Below are positions 49,359 to 58,558 of a stretch of 64,000 nt of DNA, piece by piece (the stretch's first letter is position 1; each line of letters opens with the position of its first letter). The stretch spans positions 1 to 64,000 of the forward strand of contig JBAMJV010008058.1 in NCBI GenBank assembly GCA_037951105.1, given 5' to 3'. This stretch comes from Echinarachnius parma. Taxonomy: Eukaryota; Echinodermata; Echinoidea; Clypeasteroida; Echinarachniidae. The position numbers were made by a program, and so were the translations under genes. The notes under the pieces were generated by a model. That model saw nothing but the letters and a program-made list of their open reading frames with translations. It did not search any database and was not told where the DNA came from.

Positions 49359-50920
49359 ATGGCTGAGATTTGTGAGAACTGCATCATAGCGAGAGACCAC
49401 AACCGTCATGCATGCAACGAACACGACCACCTCGACGACCCGGTGTTGATACATGCCCGTATCAACGACGCGCATCGCAGAAAAACAGACGACAACATCG
49501 GGGAGATGCTCGACGAGCTATTCTTCCCGTATCCACCTCCATCACCCCGCGCTGCACCTCATACGTTACCTGATCTTCCCGACCCCGACCCCATCCTCGT
49601 CGATCTCGATAACGTCGACGTCATCACTGAAGCTGAATGGAATCGAGAGATGGACTTGGATACGTTCAAAAGCGTGCACCTGTCTATAATGTACATGAAG
49701 GATGTACTTTACACCGTTCTTCCCGAGGGCCCTTTGAAAGATGAGACGGTCGCGTTTGCCCAGGCGATGCAAGAAAACATGGTCGAACTCATAGAAGAAA
49801 TTCGTGAAGAACAAGGTAAGACACTTTAATATTAAATTTATTTAATTTAAAGATACTAGCACACTTTAATATTAAATTTATTTAATTTATTTAATTTAGT
49901 ACGATGGCCGAGTGGTTAAGGCGTTAGACTTAAGATCTAATAAACTATGTTTGCGTGGGTTCGATCCCCACTCGTACTATTTATTTTTTTTGAAATAAAA
50001 ACAAAATATTTAATTTGTATTCTTTTTTTTGTTTTTTAATTTCAGAGCAAGCTGGAGACCATCTGATCTACGCCCCGCCCCCCCGATCACCATCACCAGA
50101 GGATCTTGGCAGAGTCCCGTGGTCGTCTCCAGACCGCTCTCCTTCTCCATCTCTATTGAGCGGCATCGTTCCTCTTGATTGGGGTTCTCCTACCGGCGCT
50201 GATTGGGGTTCTCCTACCGGCTCACCTCTATCTTGGGAGGATGACAACGACGACGTAGCTGACCATGAATCACCAGAGCGTTACACACCGACTTCTGTTT
50301 CATTCTGCCCTTCACCTCCAGCCTGGGATTACGATGGGGACAACGACGAAGTAGCCGCCAACCTCTTACGCGAAATATCATCTGCATTATCCGTCGCACG
50401 TGATCTGATCTACGTCCCGCCTTCACCTGCACTGGTACGCACACCGACTTCTGCTGCATTATCCGCTGTACTGGTACACGACACGCCACCAGCAGAGCCA
50501 ACACTCATTCAACTACCTGCTCCTTCACCCATTCCCGACACACCGACAACGCCGACAAAGAAGCAACGCAAACGCCGTGCACCTTCCACCCCATATCGTC
50601 GAAGATCGAAACGACTAGCGTCAAAACAGGCACGACTACCACAACACCTTAGATCGTCACCCCTCATCACAACAGACGACGGTGCTGGGTGGGATCGAGA
50701 AGTCCTCAATCGTGCGTTGACGGTCATACTGAGTCAGCGTCAGTCACCCCCTGCCTCTACATCACTCACGACACCGAAAGTCGACATCGTCACTCCAACA
50801 ACCGGAGTAGCAGCAGTGCCTTTCTCACCGCAACAAGGGATCGACACTCCATATTCGCCGGAGGACGAGGACGCAGCATCCACACCACCACCAACTCCTC
50901 CCCCCTTTGGTGAGCAATAA
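49359..50920 (+). CDS. viral disordered regulator-like protein, two exons
   Basis: Frame 1 (49,359-49,815) starts MAEICENC with a Cys/His-rich head, a proline-acidic part (FFPYPPPSPR, LPDLPDPDPILVDLD) and a helix. A GTAAG donor follows at 49,816. After a T-rich tract and TTTCAG at 50,045, frame 2 (50,046-50,920) continues in phase with a Pro/Ser/Asp-rich chain, two copies of DWGSPTG, and a strong basic signal (KKQRKRRAPSTPYRRRSKRL) that looks nuclear. Splicing of early regulators is usual in adenoviruses and relatives. The intron holds a tRNA gene. The coding part is much richer in G+C than its neighbours. It recalls early transforming regulators in style, but no LxCxE motif is seen. Confidence 0.6.
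49898..49979 (+). tRNA. tRNA-Leu (anticodon TAA)
   Basis: The acceptor stem AGTACGA pairs fully with TCGTACT (49,972-49,978). The D arm contains TGGCCGAGTGG (A box). The anticodon stem TTAGA/TCTAA encloses the loop CTTAAGA, with anticodon TAA. A long variable arm follows, as in leucine tRNAs. The T arm GTGGG-TTCGATC-CCCAC contains the B box. A T run at 49,984-49,991 fits a Pol III terminator. The gene has no intron of its own. It lies inside the putative intron of the viral regulator gene, in the same direction, flanked by a duplicated ACACTTTAATATTAAATTTA. Confidence 0.92.
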
Positions 50921-51208
50921 ATGGCTTATTTATCTTCAGTTTATTATACTTTTGAAAATAATTTAGATCATGATTTGTTAGCAGAAAGAATTAATTTAGG
51001 ACCTTGGGGTGTTACTTTTGCTGGTACCCACATTCCTTACAAAGATTTTGTTGAATTAGTTTATAAACAACAACGCATTGATAAATCAAAATTTTATTTA
51101 CGTGTTGTTGATAAAAAAACTAACGTTCTATTTAAATTTTATAATCGCATTCCAAAAAATACATTCGTGAAAGTTTTCCGAGTATGGAAAATAGATCTTA
51201 AATCTTAA
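50921..51208 (+). CDS. viral DWNN-domain (RBBP6-type ubiquitin-like) protein B
   Basis: The start codon follows directly on the stop of the preceding gene (TAAATG). The 95-residue protein is almost exactly one DWNN domain: SVYYTFENNLDHD, VTFAGTHIPYKDFVELVYK, FYLRVVDKKTNVLF and NRIPKNTFVKVFRVW follow the RBBP6 strands HYKFSSKLNYD, VTFDGLHISLCDLKKQI and IPKNSSVIVRR. It lacks the zinc knuckle and RING of host RBBP6. It is clearly related to protein A at 43,505 (roughly one third identical by eye) and closer to the host domain than that one. The likely role is modulation of a host ubiquitin pathway (inference). Confidence 0.82.
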   Translation: MAYLSSVYYTFENNLDHDLLAERINLGPWGVTFAGTHIPYKDFVELVYKQQRIDKSKFYLRVVDKKTNVLFKFYNRIPKNTFVKVFRVWKIDLKS

Positions 51209-51407
51209 ACGCGGAGTAATTGTTTTATAAAGTGAATAGGCTTATCAGAAAAGTATAAAGCCTTAATATTTTTTATTTTTATATGTGTATTTTCAGCTCT
51301 GTCACATCTGCCGGATGGGTTTGAAGATGTATGGTGAAGCTGAATATCTTTCGAACGGACCATGGATATAACGGACGGATATCTGAACAAACGAACTTTA
51401 AATTGTT
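51209..51407 (+). other. intergenic stretch before the polymerase gene
   Basis: Contains a T-rich tract ending TATTTTCAG at about 51,296, a plausible splice acceptor for a spliced polymerase leader. No donor partner is assigned. Confidence 0.3.
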
Positions 51408-54400
51408 ATGGCTAATGCCTTTGTAAATATTTCTTTTGTGAATAATGTCGTAGATTTGATTGATGAATTAATTAATTATTCACAAATAACATCAGATGTT
51501 TCTAAATTGTCAAAAATAACACAATGGATAACTGAATTAAGAACTGTATATGATAATATTGTTAATCAAAATCAACCTGTTAATAGTAAATTAAGAAATA
51601 TATATGAAAAAATTAAAAAAAATGTTAGAAAAATAATACCAGTACCATCACCGCCACCAGCACCAGTACCATCACCACCACCTGGTAATGAATCGCCTCC
51701 TTTTGTTAATTTGTATGGTAACGAATCACCTCCTTTTGTTAATTTGTATGGTAACGAATCACCTCCTTTTGTAAATTTGTATGGTGATAATGTTTCACCA
51801 CCATTTGTTGAATTGTATAATAATATAGATAATTTTAATTCCGGAATTCAATCTGTACCTGCGTTTAATTTTGATGATGATGATGATGATGATGGTGTTG
51901 ATGAAATTGAAAATTTTTTGAATGAGGCTGCTGCTGCTGCTATTCCCGAAGAAGAAGAGAGGGTGAGAGAGAGATTGGAGAGAGCATTTAGAGAAGAAAA
52001 TATTGATGCTTATCTAAATGCTCCTGTTTCTCCAAGAGAAGAAAGGAGGGAGAGAGAGAGATTAGAGAGAGTGTTTAGAGAAGAAGAAAGAGTTGGAATT
52101 GAACAGTTAGAAAGAAATGGAATGAATGATGATGATGCTGATGCTGAAGAATTAGCTAATTATTTTTTAAATAATCCCGATGATCTGAATGATTTGTATG
52201 CCCAAGTTAATCAAGAACAACAAAATCTTGAACAAGAAAAAAGAAGAGAAGAAGTTGCACAAGAGGGAGAAGAATTAGCAAATTATTTTTTAAATCGTCC
52301 TGATGATCTTAATGATTTATATGATCAGGCTAATAGTATTTTAAATCACCAAGGACGTGTGATTGAAAGAGTGCAAGAAGTACAGAGAGATGGAATAGCA
52401 GTAGGTCAAAGAGCCCTTAATTTAGCAGAAGAGTATGAAAATTATAATGTTGAAATGGCCAATGCAAGGTACACAGTTGAATTAAATAATGATATGTTAG
52501 GACAATTAAATATTGAAGATATTGTAGATGAACATAATAGATTTGAAGATGAATTACATGAAATTTTAAATCAACGTACTGATGACGATGTTGAAGTTCA
52601 ACAACAACTTCGTATTCTTACTGAAAATTTGCGCAATCATCAACAAAATATTGTTGAAGCAGAAGAAATGATCTTAGAAGGAGTTGAACAAAATGAAAAT
52701 GTTTATCAAAATGTCCGCCAAGTACAACAAGAAATACATCAAGAACTAGCCGGTGCAGATGACCCTGCAGATCTTGACCGGATGATAAACGATTTAAGAA
52801 ACGAAATAAACAATATAGGAGATGGAATAAATCCTCGCACTGAAGCCGCACAATATGAATATTATTTAGATCTTCAAAGACAAATGGAAGAGTTGATTCA
52901 AAGAATGCAAGAAATTCTTAATCAACGTGAAATTGAACAAGCTCGTGGTCAAATCTTAGCAGATGAACGACGTATACATCTTGAAGAAGAAGAAGATCTT
53001 AACGCCGACGATTTACAAATACCGCCAGAATATATTGATATTTTAAACAATCTTCTTGATTTAGAAGATAATGTTTTGGACAATGAAGAAGACCTTCAAA
53101 GACAAATTGAAGAACTATTAAATTTACAACAAGAGGGGGAAGCTCGAGACCCTCGTCAAGTAAGAGAAGCTAGAGAAGCAGCATGGTTGGAAGAAATGCG
53201 CAGACAAGCAGAAGAAGCAGGTGGTGGTGATGACGACGACGCTGATGACGGTGACGACGACGACGACGACGATGGTGAAATTCCACCACAATTCATCCTT
53301 AATCAAGAAAACATTAGACGATATTATCGTTTAAATCGTGTTCAAGAAGGTGGTCTCCCTGGAAGGTTTGGAGAGCAGACTACACTCTTTGCTTTAAGAG
53401 TTTTACCTTTAGACGACTTTCTACGATACTATGATGGGGATGAAGTACTGGCTTTTATGATTGAAGATGGTATTGAACGATTTCTTCCTCCTGTTGCAGA
53501 AAGGCAAATGCAAGATCTTATTCATATCGATATCGCACACAATCGATTACGTCATGGCGATATACGACAATTGCGCCGTGTTGGCAATTGGGACATTAAT
53601 GCTATAATGAACAATATAGCTATTATTCTACAATCGAACGATAATTGGATTATCGGTTTAGGTGATCGAGACGATGATAGTTTTAATATCAACATCATGT
53701 ACATTCGAAGGCCAAGAGTTGCAGGTATGCATCCTACTGAGTTCAACATGGAAGATTATTTGAAGAAATCTAAATCTTTTCTTCATATTAAAGATCCCGG
53801 ATGTTTGTGCATTCCTATTGCTATTTCGTTAGCAATGTCTCATGCTAAAAAAGATAACTGTCCTCAAGCTAATGAACTCTATAAAAAGATATCTGCACGT
53901 GAAAATCGTGCTTTACGAAAAGATGTAGCTACTAAGCTTTTAGAAGCAAGCAACGTGGACCTCAAAACTGTCGAAGAACAAGGCGGATGTACTCTCAAAG
54001 ATATTGAAAATATCGACCGTTATATTAAAGAATGTTATAATGGTAGATATTATGTTGTTGTGTACAGTTACGAACACAAAAATGATGTGATATATCGTAA
54101 AAAACCTGAAACGATTGAATCGATTGCGTTGAACTTGTATATGTATCGAAACCACTGCGGTGTCATCACTAAATTGGAATCGTTTTTCGGTACCGGATAT
54201 ACTTGTCCTGAATGTAAACAACACTTTCAAAAAAGAACTAGACATCAATGCACTCATGCTTGTCCTGGTTGTAAAAAAGGACAATGTGAAAAAGTGCCAA
54301 GCAGTGAGCACATAAAGTGTGAACAATGTAACCGTTGGCTATTATCACAGGCATGTTTTGTAAAGCATCTTGAATTAGATGAAAATGGAAAATCAACATG

Positions 54401-57400
54401 TAATAGTTTGAAACGGTGTAAAAAATGTCAAAGCATAATTATTTCTGAAGAAAGACATAATTGTGGGTTCATAAAATGTCGTCAATGCTTTGTAAAAATA
54501 AAAAATGATGAAATAAAAAATCATCAATGTTTTATAACAAAAGTTAAAAATGTATTTCAAAAACGATCAGAACAATCTGCAATGCCAGATTCTATTCCTA
54601 ATGATGAATGTCATGATTCTGGGAAAAAGAAAAGAAAAAGAAAGAAAAAAAAGACAATACCGGATAATATTCCGGCTTGGGATCCGGATCAAAAAGAACA
54701 GATGGAAGCGGTATTTCAAACTGATTTATTTATGAATGCTGTTTGGCATCATTTTAAATTTGAAGGAGAATGGAAAATATCAAAACATTCTTCTAAAATA
54801 TATTCATGTTTAGAAAATTTAGAAAATGTTTGGAAAAAAGTTCCAAAAAATGAAATTGAAATTCTTAAAGAATGTTGTAAATATTTTAAACATGTTATGG
54901 ATAGTTATTGTATAGGAACATATTTATTTTACGATTTTGAATGTCGTCAAGACGAACCAGTAGATATTGAAATGTATAAAAATGCCAAACGTGGTGGTGA
55001 TGGTACTGTTCCTAAGCATTCAGATGAAGATGATGAAGGAACAGGCATTCTTTATAAACATATACCTAATTTAGTAGTTGTTCATAGAGTGTGCGATTAT
55101 TGCTGGAATCGGCCTTTAGATGAAAAATGTTTTCTGTGTCAACAACGAGAATGGGTTTGGAGCGGTGATGGTTGCGAAATTTCTTTTTGTGATTGGTTAT
55201 TTGATGAAAAATGTGACGAATTTATGGGCAGAAATCCAAATAAATATAGAACAGCATTTGCCCATAATTTTAAAGGATATGACGGGATAATTATTAAACA
55301 ATATCTTTTTGAAAAAGGAATTGCTATTGATAGTATTGAGTGTGGAAGCAAACTAATGCGATTAAGTTATAATACCATTCTTTTTCTTGATACTTTAAAT
55401 TTTCTTCCTATGTCTCTAAATAAAATGGGGAAAACATTTGAACTTCAAGTAAAAAAAGGAGATTTTCCTCATTTCTTTAATACAAAAGAAAATCAGGAAT
55501 ACATCGGCCCTTTACCTGATCCTAAATTTTACGGTTTAGGTTACCGTAAAACGGAAAAAGAAGTACAAGATTTTTTAGATTGGCATGAAAAAACTAAAAA
55601 TGAAGTTGGTTTAACATGGAATTTTAAGGAGGAAATATTATCATATTGTAAAAATGATGTATTAGTCTTATGTCAAAGCGCTATGACTTTAAAAAAAATG
55701 TATTATGATGTTACAGGTGTTGATCCTTTTGAATGTATTACAATTGCGGGAGCTTGTATGAAAACTTTTCGATCTAATCATCTTAAAGAAGATACTATCC
55801 CCATTATTCCTCCACAGGGATATGACCCTACTTATCAAAGTCGCATGAATGGACTTATTTGGTTACATGATCAATTGAAAGAAGATGATAACTTTAAATA
55901 TAGCTATACTAAGGATCATATTATATTAGGCGAAACTGGAACAGTTAAAGCAACAGGATTAGGTAGTGATGGAAAAGTATATGTTTATCATTCATGTGTA
56001 TGGGATGGTTGTCCTCAATGTTTTCCAAACAGATCTACTCTTGTACCCTTTCAATTTTATAATGTTGAAAAAGCTTATCAAGATTCTCTTTCTAATATTG
56101 TAGAAATTAGCGATTATTTAAACCGTAAAGGGTTAAATTCTGAAGAAAATTTAATAGAAGTGTGGGAACATGAAATTGATTTTAAACCCTTAAATCATTG
56201 GAAGAATACGTTAATAGAAAAACATTCTCGTTTGAAAGGATCTTTAAATCCTAGAAAAGCTTTTTATGGTGGTCGTACTGGTCCTTGTAAATTACAATGT
56301 CAAACAAATGCTAATGAAAAAATAATGTATTATGATGTATGCTCCTTGTATCCATGGGTTAATAAAACTTGTAAATATCCTATTGGCCATCCTGAAGTTA
56401 TACGCCCTGGTCATTCTAAATATGATGCACAAAATGTTTTTAAATATGAAGGCCTAATTTGGTGCGATGTAATACCCCCACGAAGATTGTTTCATCCTCT
56501 TTTACCTCACAGATGCAACAATAAACTTTTATTTGGTCTGTGTAGGACTTGTATGGAAGAATCACTTCAAACTACATGTGTTCACAATGATGATGAGCGG
56601 TGTATTACAGGTACATGGACTACTATGGAATTGCAAAAAGCAGTTTTATTAGGGTATACGGTTCGAAAAATTCATGAAATTTGGAATTTTAAAGAGACTT
56701 GTGGAGGTAATGTAGAAGGTAAAGAAAGTCTGTTTGAAGATTACATGAAGACTTTTATGAAAGTTAAACAAGAATCTTCAGGTTGGCCAGTAGGATTAGA
56801 AGATTCTTCAAATGAAGAAGTAATTAATCTTAGAAAATTGTATATTGATGATTATTATAAACATGAACATGTTTTGTTAAACTATGATAAAATAGCTAAA
56901 AATCCGGGTATGAGAGCTGTTTCTAAATTGTGTTTGAATTCCCTGTGGGGAAAACTTGGGCAACGCTCTAATATTTCAAACAAAACATATTTTTGTGAGC
57001 CTAATGCGTTTTATGATTATTTAAATAACCGTACCCAAACTATCACAGATTTAGAATTACTTACTCCTGATATAATGTGTGTACATAGTACTCCTAATGA
57101 AGAGTTTGAAACTGCTTTCTGTAATACTAATGTAGTAATGGCAGCATATACAACTTCTCACGCTAGATTGAAATTGTATAGTTATCTAGAAATATTACAA
57201 GAACGTGTACTGTATTATGATACTGATAGTGTTTTTTTTATTCAGCGTAATGACATTCCATGTCCCTTAGATACTGGTAATTATTTGGGTGATTTAACGG
57301 ATGAAGTAATAGGAGATTTTGGAGAAGGCGCATACATATCAGAATTTTATGCAGGAGGGCCAAAAAATTATGCGTACAAAGTGAAACGTGACCAAAAAGA

Positions 57401-57656
57401 AGACGTACATGTAGTCAAAGTACGTGGAATAACTTTAAATGTAGACAATCAAAAAAAAGTCAATTTTGAGACTATCAAAACTATGATTCTAGGAGACATG
57501 GAACGTTGTGTAGTTACAGATGAACATAAAATTCAAAGGAACAAACATGTTGGTTTAGTCAGTGGAAAGCAAGATAAAGAATATCGTGCACTTTCTACCA
57601 AAAGAGTGTTGGTATCTGATCTAGGTCATGGTTGGACCTTACCTTATGGTTATTAA
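51408..57656 (+). CDS. viral family B DNA polymerase with long N-terminal extension (2,082 aa)
   Basis: Protein-primed-type DNA polymerase B (DNA_pol_B_2), which copies the linear genome in the nucleus or in viral factories. Residues 1-90 are helical. Residues 98-138 hold four SPPFV-LY repeats. Residues 150-600 are a long acidic, Glu/Gln-rich coiled coil, closed by an Asp run. Residues 770-1045 hold a globular block and a zinc-finger cluster (CPEC, CPGCKKGQC, CEQC, CKKC and others from Cys933). Exonuclease: YDFE (1175), HNFKGYD (1286) and YCKND (1413). Polymerase: YDVCSLYP (1642), KLCLNSLWGK (1840) and YDTDSV (1937-1942), with KNYAYK after it. Polinton polymerases are usually shorter; the coiled-coil head is unusual. 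Confidence 0.95.
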   Translation: MANAFVNISFVNNVVDLIDELINYSQITSDVSKLSKITQWITELRTVYDNIVNQNQPVNSKLRNIYEKIKKNVRKIIPVPSPPPAPVPSPPPGNESPPFVNLYGNESPPFVNLYGNESPPFVNLYGDNVSPPFVELYNNIDNFNSGIQSVPAFNFDDDDDDDGVDEIENFLNEAAAAAIPEEEERVRERLERAFREENIDAYLNAPVSPREERRERERLERVFREEERVGIEQLERNGMNDDDADAEELANYFLNNPDDLNDLYAQVNQEQQNLEQEKRREEVAQEGEELANYFLNRPDDLNDLYDQANSILNHQGRVIERVQEVQRDGIAVGQRALNLAEEYENYNVEMANARYTVELNNDMLGQLNIEDIVDEHNRFEDELHEILNQRTDDDVEVQQQLRILTENLRNHQQNIVEAEEMILEGVEQNENVYQNVRQVQQEIHQELAGADDPADLDRMINDLRNEINNIGDGINPRTEAAQYEYYLDLQRQMEELIQRMQEILNQREIEQARGQILADERRIHLEEEEDLNADDLQIPPEYIDILNNLLDLEDNVLDNEEDLQRQIEELLNLQQEGEARDPRQVREAREAAWLEEMRRQAEEAGGGDDDDADDGDDDDDDDGEIPPQFILNQENIRRYYRLNRVQEGGLPGRFGEQTTLFALRVLPLDDFLRYYDGDEVLAFMIEDGIERFLPPVAERQMQDLIHIDIAHNRLRHGDIRQLRRVGNWDINAIMNNIAIILQSNDNWIIGLGDRDDDSFNINIMYIRRPRVAGMHPTEFNMEDYLKKSKSFLHIKDPGCLCIPIAISLAMSHAKKDNCPQANELYKKISARENRALRKDVATKLLEASNVDLKTVEEQGGCTLKDIENIDRYIKECYNGRYYVVVYSYEHKNDVIYRKKPETIESIALNLYMYRNHCGVITKLESFFGTGYTCPECKQHFQKRTRHQCTHACPGCKKGQCEKVPSSEHIKCEQCNRWLLSQACFVKHLELDENGKSTCNSLKRCKKCQSIIISEERHNCGFIKCRQCFVKIKNDEIKNHQCFITKVKNVFQKRSEQSAMPDSIPNDECHDSGKKKRKRKKKKTIPDNIPAWDPDQKEQMEAVFQTDLFMNAVWHHFKFEGEWKISKHSSKIYSCLENLENVWKKVPKNEIEILKECCKYFKHVMDSYCIGTYLFYDFECRQDEPVDIEMYKNAKRGGDGTVPKHSDEDDEGTGILYKHIPNLVVVHRVCDYCWNRPLDEKCFLCQQREWVWSGDGCEISFCDWLFDEKCDEFMGRNPNKYRTAFAHNFKGYDGIIIKQYLFEKGIAIDSIECGSKLMRLSYNTILFLDTLNFLPMSLNKMGKTFELQVKKGDFPHFFNTKENQEYIGPLPDPKFYGLGYRKTEKEVQDFLDWHEKTKNEVGLTWNFKEEILSYCKNDVLVLCQSAMTLKKMYYDVTGVDPFECITIAGACMKTFRSNHLKEDTIPIIPPQGYDPTYQSRMNGLIWLHDQLKEDDNFKYSYTKDHIILGETGTVKATGLGSDGKVYVYHSCVWDGCPQCFPNRSTLVPFQFYNVEKAYQDSLSNIVEISDYLNRKGLNSEENLIEVWEHEIDFKPLNHWKNTLIEKHSRLKGSLNPRKAFYGGRTGPCKLQCQTNANEKIMYYDVCSLYPWVNKTCKYPIGHPEVIRPGHSKYDAQNVFKYEGLIWCDVIPPRRLFHPLLPHRCNNKLLFGLCRTCMEESLQTTCVHNDDERCITGTWTTMELQKAVLLGYTVRKIHEIWNFKETCGGNVEGKESLFEDYMKTFMKVKQESSGWPVGLEDSSNEEVINLRKLYIDDYYKHEHVLLNYDKIAKNPGMRAVSKLCLNSLWGKLGQRSNISNKTYFCEPNAFYDYLNNRTQTITDLELLTPDIMCVHSTPNEEFETAFCNTNVVMAAYTTSHARLKLYSYLEILQERVLYYDTDSVFFIQRNDIPCPLDTGNYLGDLTDEVIGDFGEGAYISEFYAGGPKNYAYKVKRDQKEDVHVVKVRGITLNVDNQKKVNFETIKTMILGDMERCVVTDEHKIQRNKHVGLVSGKQDKEYRALSTKRVLVSDLGHGWTLPYGY

Positions 57657-57799
57657 ATGAGTCAATGTAAATAAAATAAATAAAGCACATTTGCAGCCAT
57701 TTGAATTCAATGGTGATGAAAGCAAAAAACAATTGTTTCATCGAATTTTATTGAGTCCTTTTTAACAATGTAAGGAATTCAAACATATTTACAATTCAA
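57657..57799. terminator. two-sided polyadenylation region
   Basis: Plus-strand AATAAA signals lie at 57,670-57,684, just after the polymerase stop. On the minus strand AATAAA lies at 57,752-57,747, serving the genes from the right. The two gene sets converge here, leaving 143 bp between stops. Confidence 0.65.
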
Positions 57800-58120
57800 T
57801 TATTCAAACATACATTTGTATACACTTTTAGGAATATTACAATCAATACAAGCTTGAATGGTTCTATACACAGTGGCATCATCGCCATTTATTCTCTTAT
57901 ACTTATACAACATGGTATAGATACAACTGCATAAATCATGTGGATAAGCATATTTACAGGCATAGATCTCAGCATTAGTTAATCCTAATCGTAATGCTAG
58001 AGGTTCCCACTTATCATCCAAATTCTCAGCTAAATCAAGCATATGAAACGTGTTAATAGTACCTCCCAACATATTGAATAGCTTGTAAGGCAAGAGTGTT
58101 GGGGTCGGCTTGGTGCTCAC
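57800..58120 (-). CDS. viral death-domain protein, 106 aa
   Basis: From about residue 25 the protein follows the death-domain pattern: LAENLDDKWEPLALRLGLTN, then a helix with the spacing I..C.......D....IYTMLYKYK, and a final helix DATVYRTIQACIDCNI. The tryptophan followed by LAxxLGL is the signature of helix 2 and 3 in FADD, UNC5 and ankyrin-type death domains. No other domain is attached. Viral death-fold proteins generally block apoptotic or NF-kB adaptors; that role is inferred here. The start overlaps the end of the protease gene by 68 bp, and internal ATGs (for example MLGGTI) could be used instead. Confidence 0.75.
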   Translation of the reverse strand: MSTKPTPTLLPYKLFNMLGGTINTFHMLDLAENLDDKWEPLALRLGLTNAEIYACKYAYPHDLCSCIYTMLYKYKRINGDDATVYRTIQACIDCNIPKSVYKCMFE

Positions 58121-58556
58121 TTATATACTCTTCTTGGGTTAACCCTCGGAGTAATCTGTTACACAAGTAATGTATACATAAATGACCACATACTTCCGTA
58201 TTTGGAATTTGAAAGGGGAATTTTGAAAAATTTGGTTTTAATCGTAGTTCGCGGTGAAATAATGTAGTCCATGTAGAACATAGATCATGTTGATAAGGAT
58301 GGTATCCTGCGGGATCGTAAACATCGATAGCTCCTTCATTTCCATTAAACAGTACAATCCAGTGTAATCCTTTTGATGTAGAAGGTGACATGTTGACTAT
58401 TACACAAGCTCCTGGTTGTAGACATACATTAATATTTTGTTGAATGATGTCTAATGGGAAGACTCCTTTAAAATACTTATTAAATCCTGCTCCAAGTTTA
58501 CTATTGATCACCGCCTCAATCTGTTTAGTATCTATTGGTTCACTGTCGTATTCCAT
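58053..58556 (-). CDS. viral adenain-type cysteine protease, 167 aa
   Basis: It resembles the adenovirus maturation protease, which cleaves capsid and core precursors in the particle. The catalytic order is as in adenain (C5 family): His65 in GLHWIVLF, an acidic residue in IDVYDP (residues 77-82), Gln116 and Cys123 in NTEVCGHLCIHYL. The spacing is close to adenovirus (His54, Gln115, Cys122). An N-terminal helical part and a C-terminal helix complete the domain. It starts 2 bp after the stop of the capsid-type gene upstream. Likely part of one late transcript with the capsid genes. Confidence 0.92.
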   Translation of the reverse strand: MEYDSEPIDTKQIEAVINSKLGAGFNKYFKGVFPLDIIQQNINVCLQPGACVIVNMSPSTSKGLHWIVLFNGNEGAIDVYDPAGYHPYQHDLCSTWTTLFHRELRLKPNFSKFPFQIPNTEVCGHLCIHYLCNRLLRGLTQEEYISEHQADPNTLALQAIQYVGRYY

Positions 58557-58558
58557 CG

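Noticed and set aside
49359-50920. Rb-binding LxCxE motif in the regulator-like protein
   Set aside because: I looked for it because adinto- and adenoviruses often carry one. EICEN near the start does not fit, and no other candidate is seen.
53750-53900. OTU-type protease domain in the polymerase head
   Set aside because: The phrase PGCLCIPIAISLAMSHAKK recalls an OTU Cys loop, but I cannot see a matching His block, so I do not claim it.
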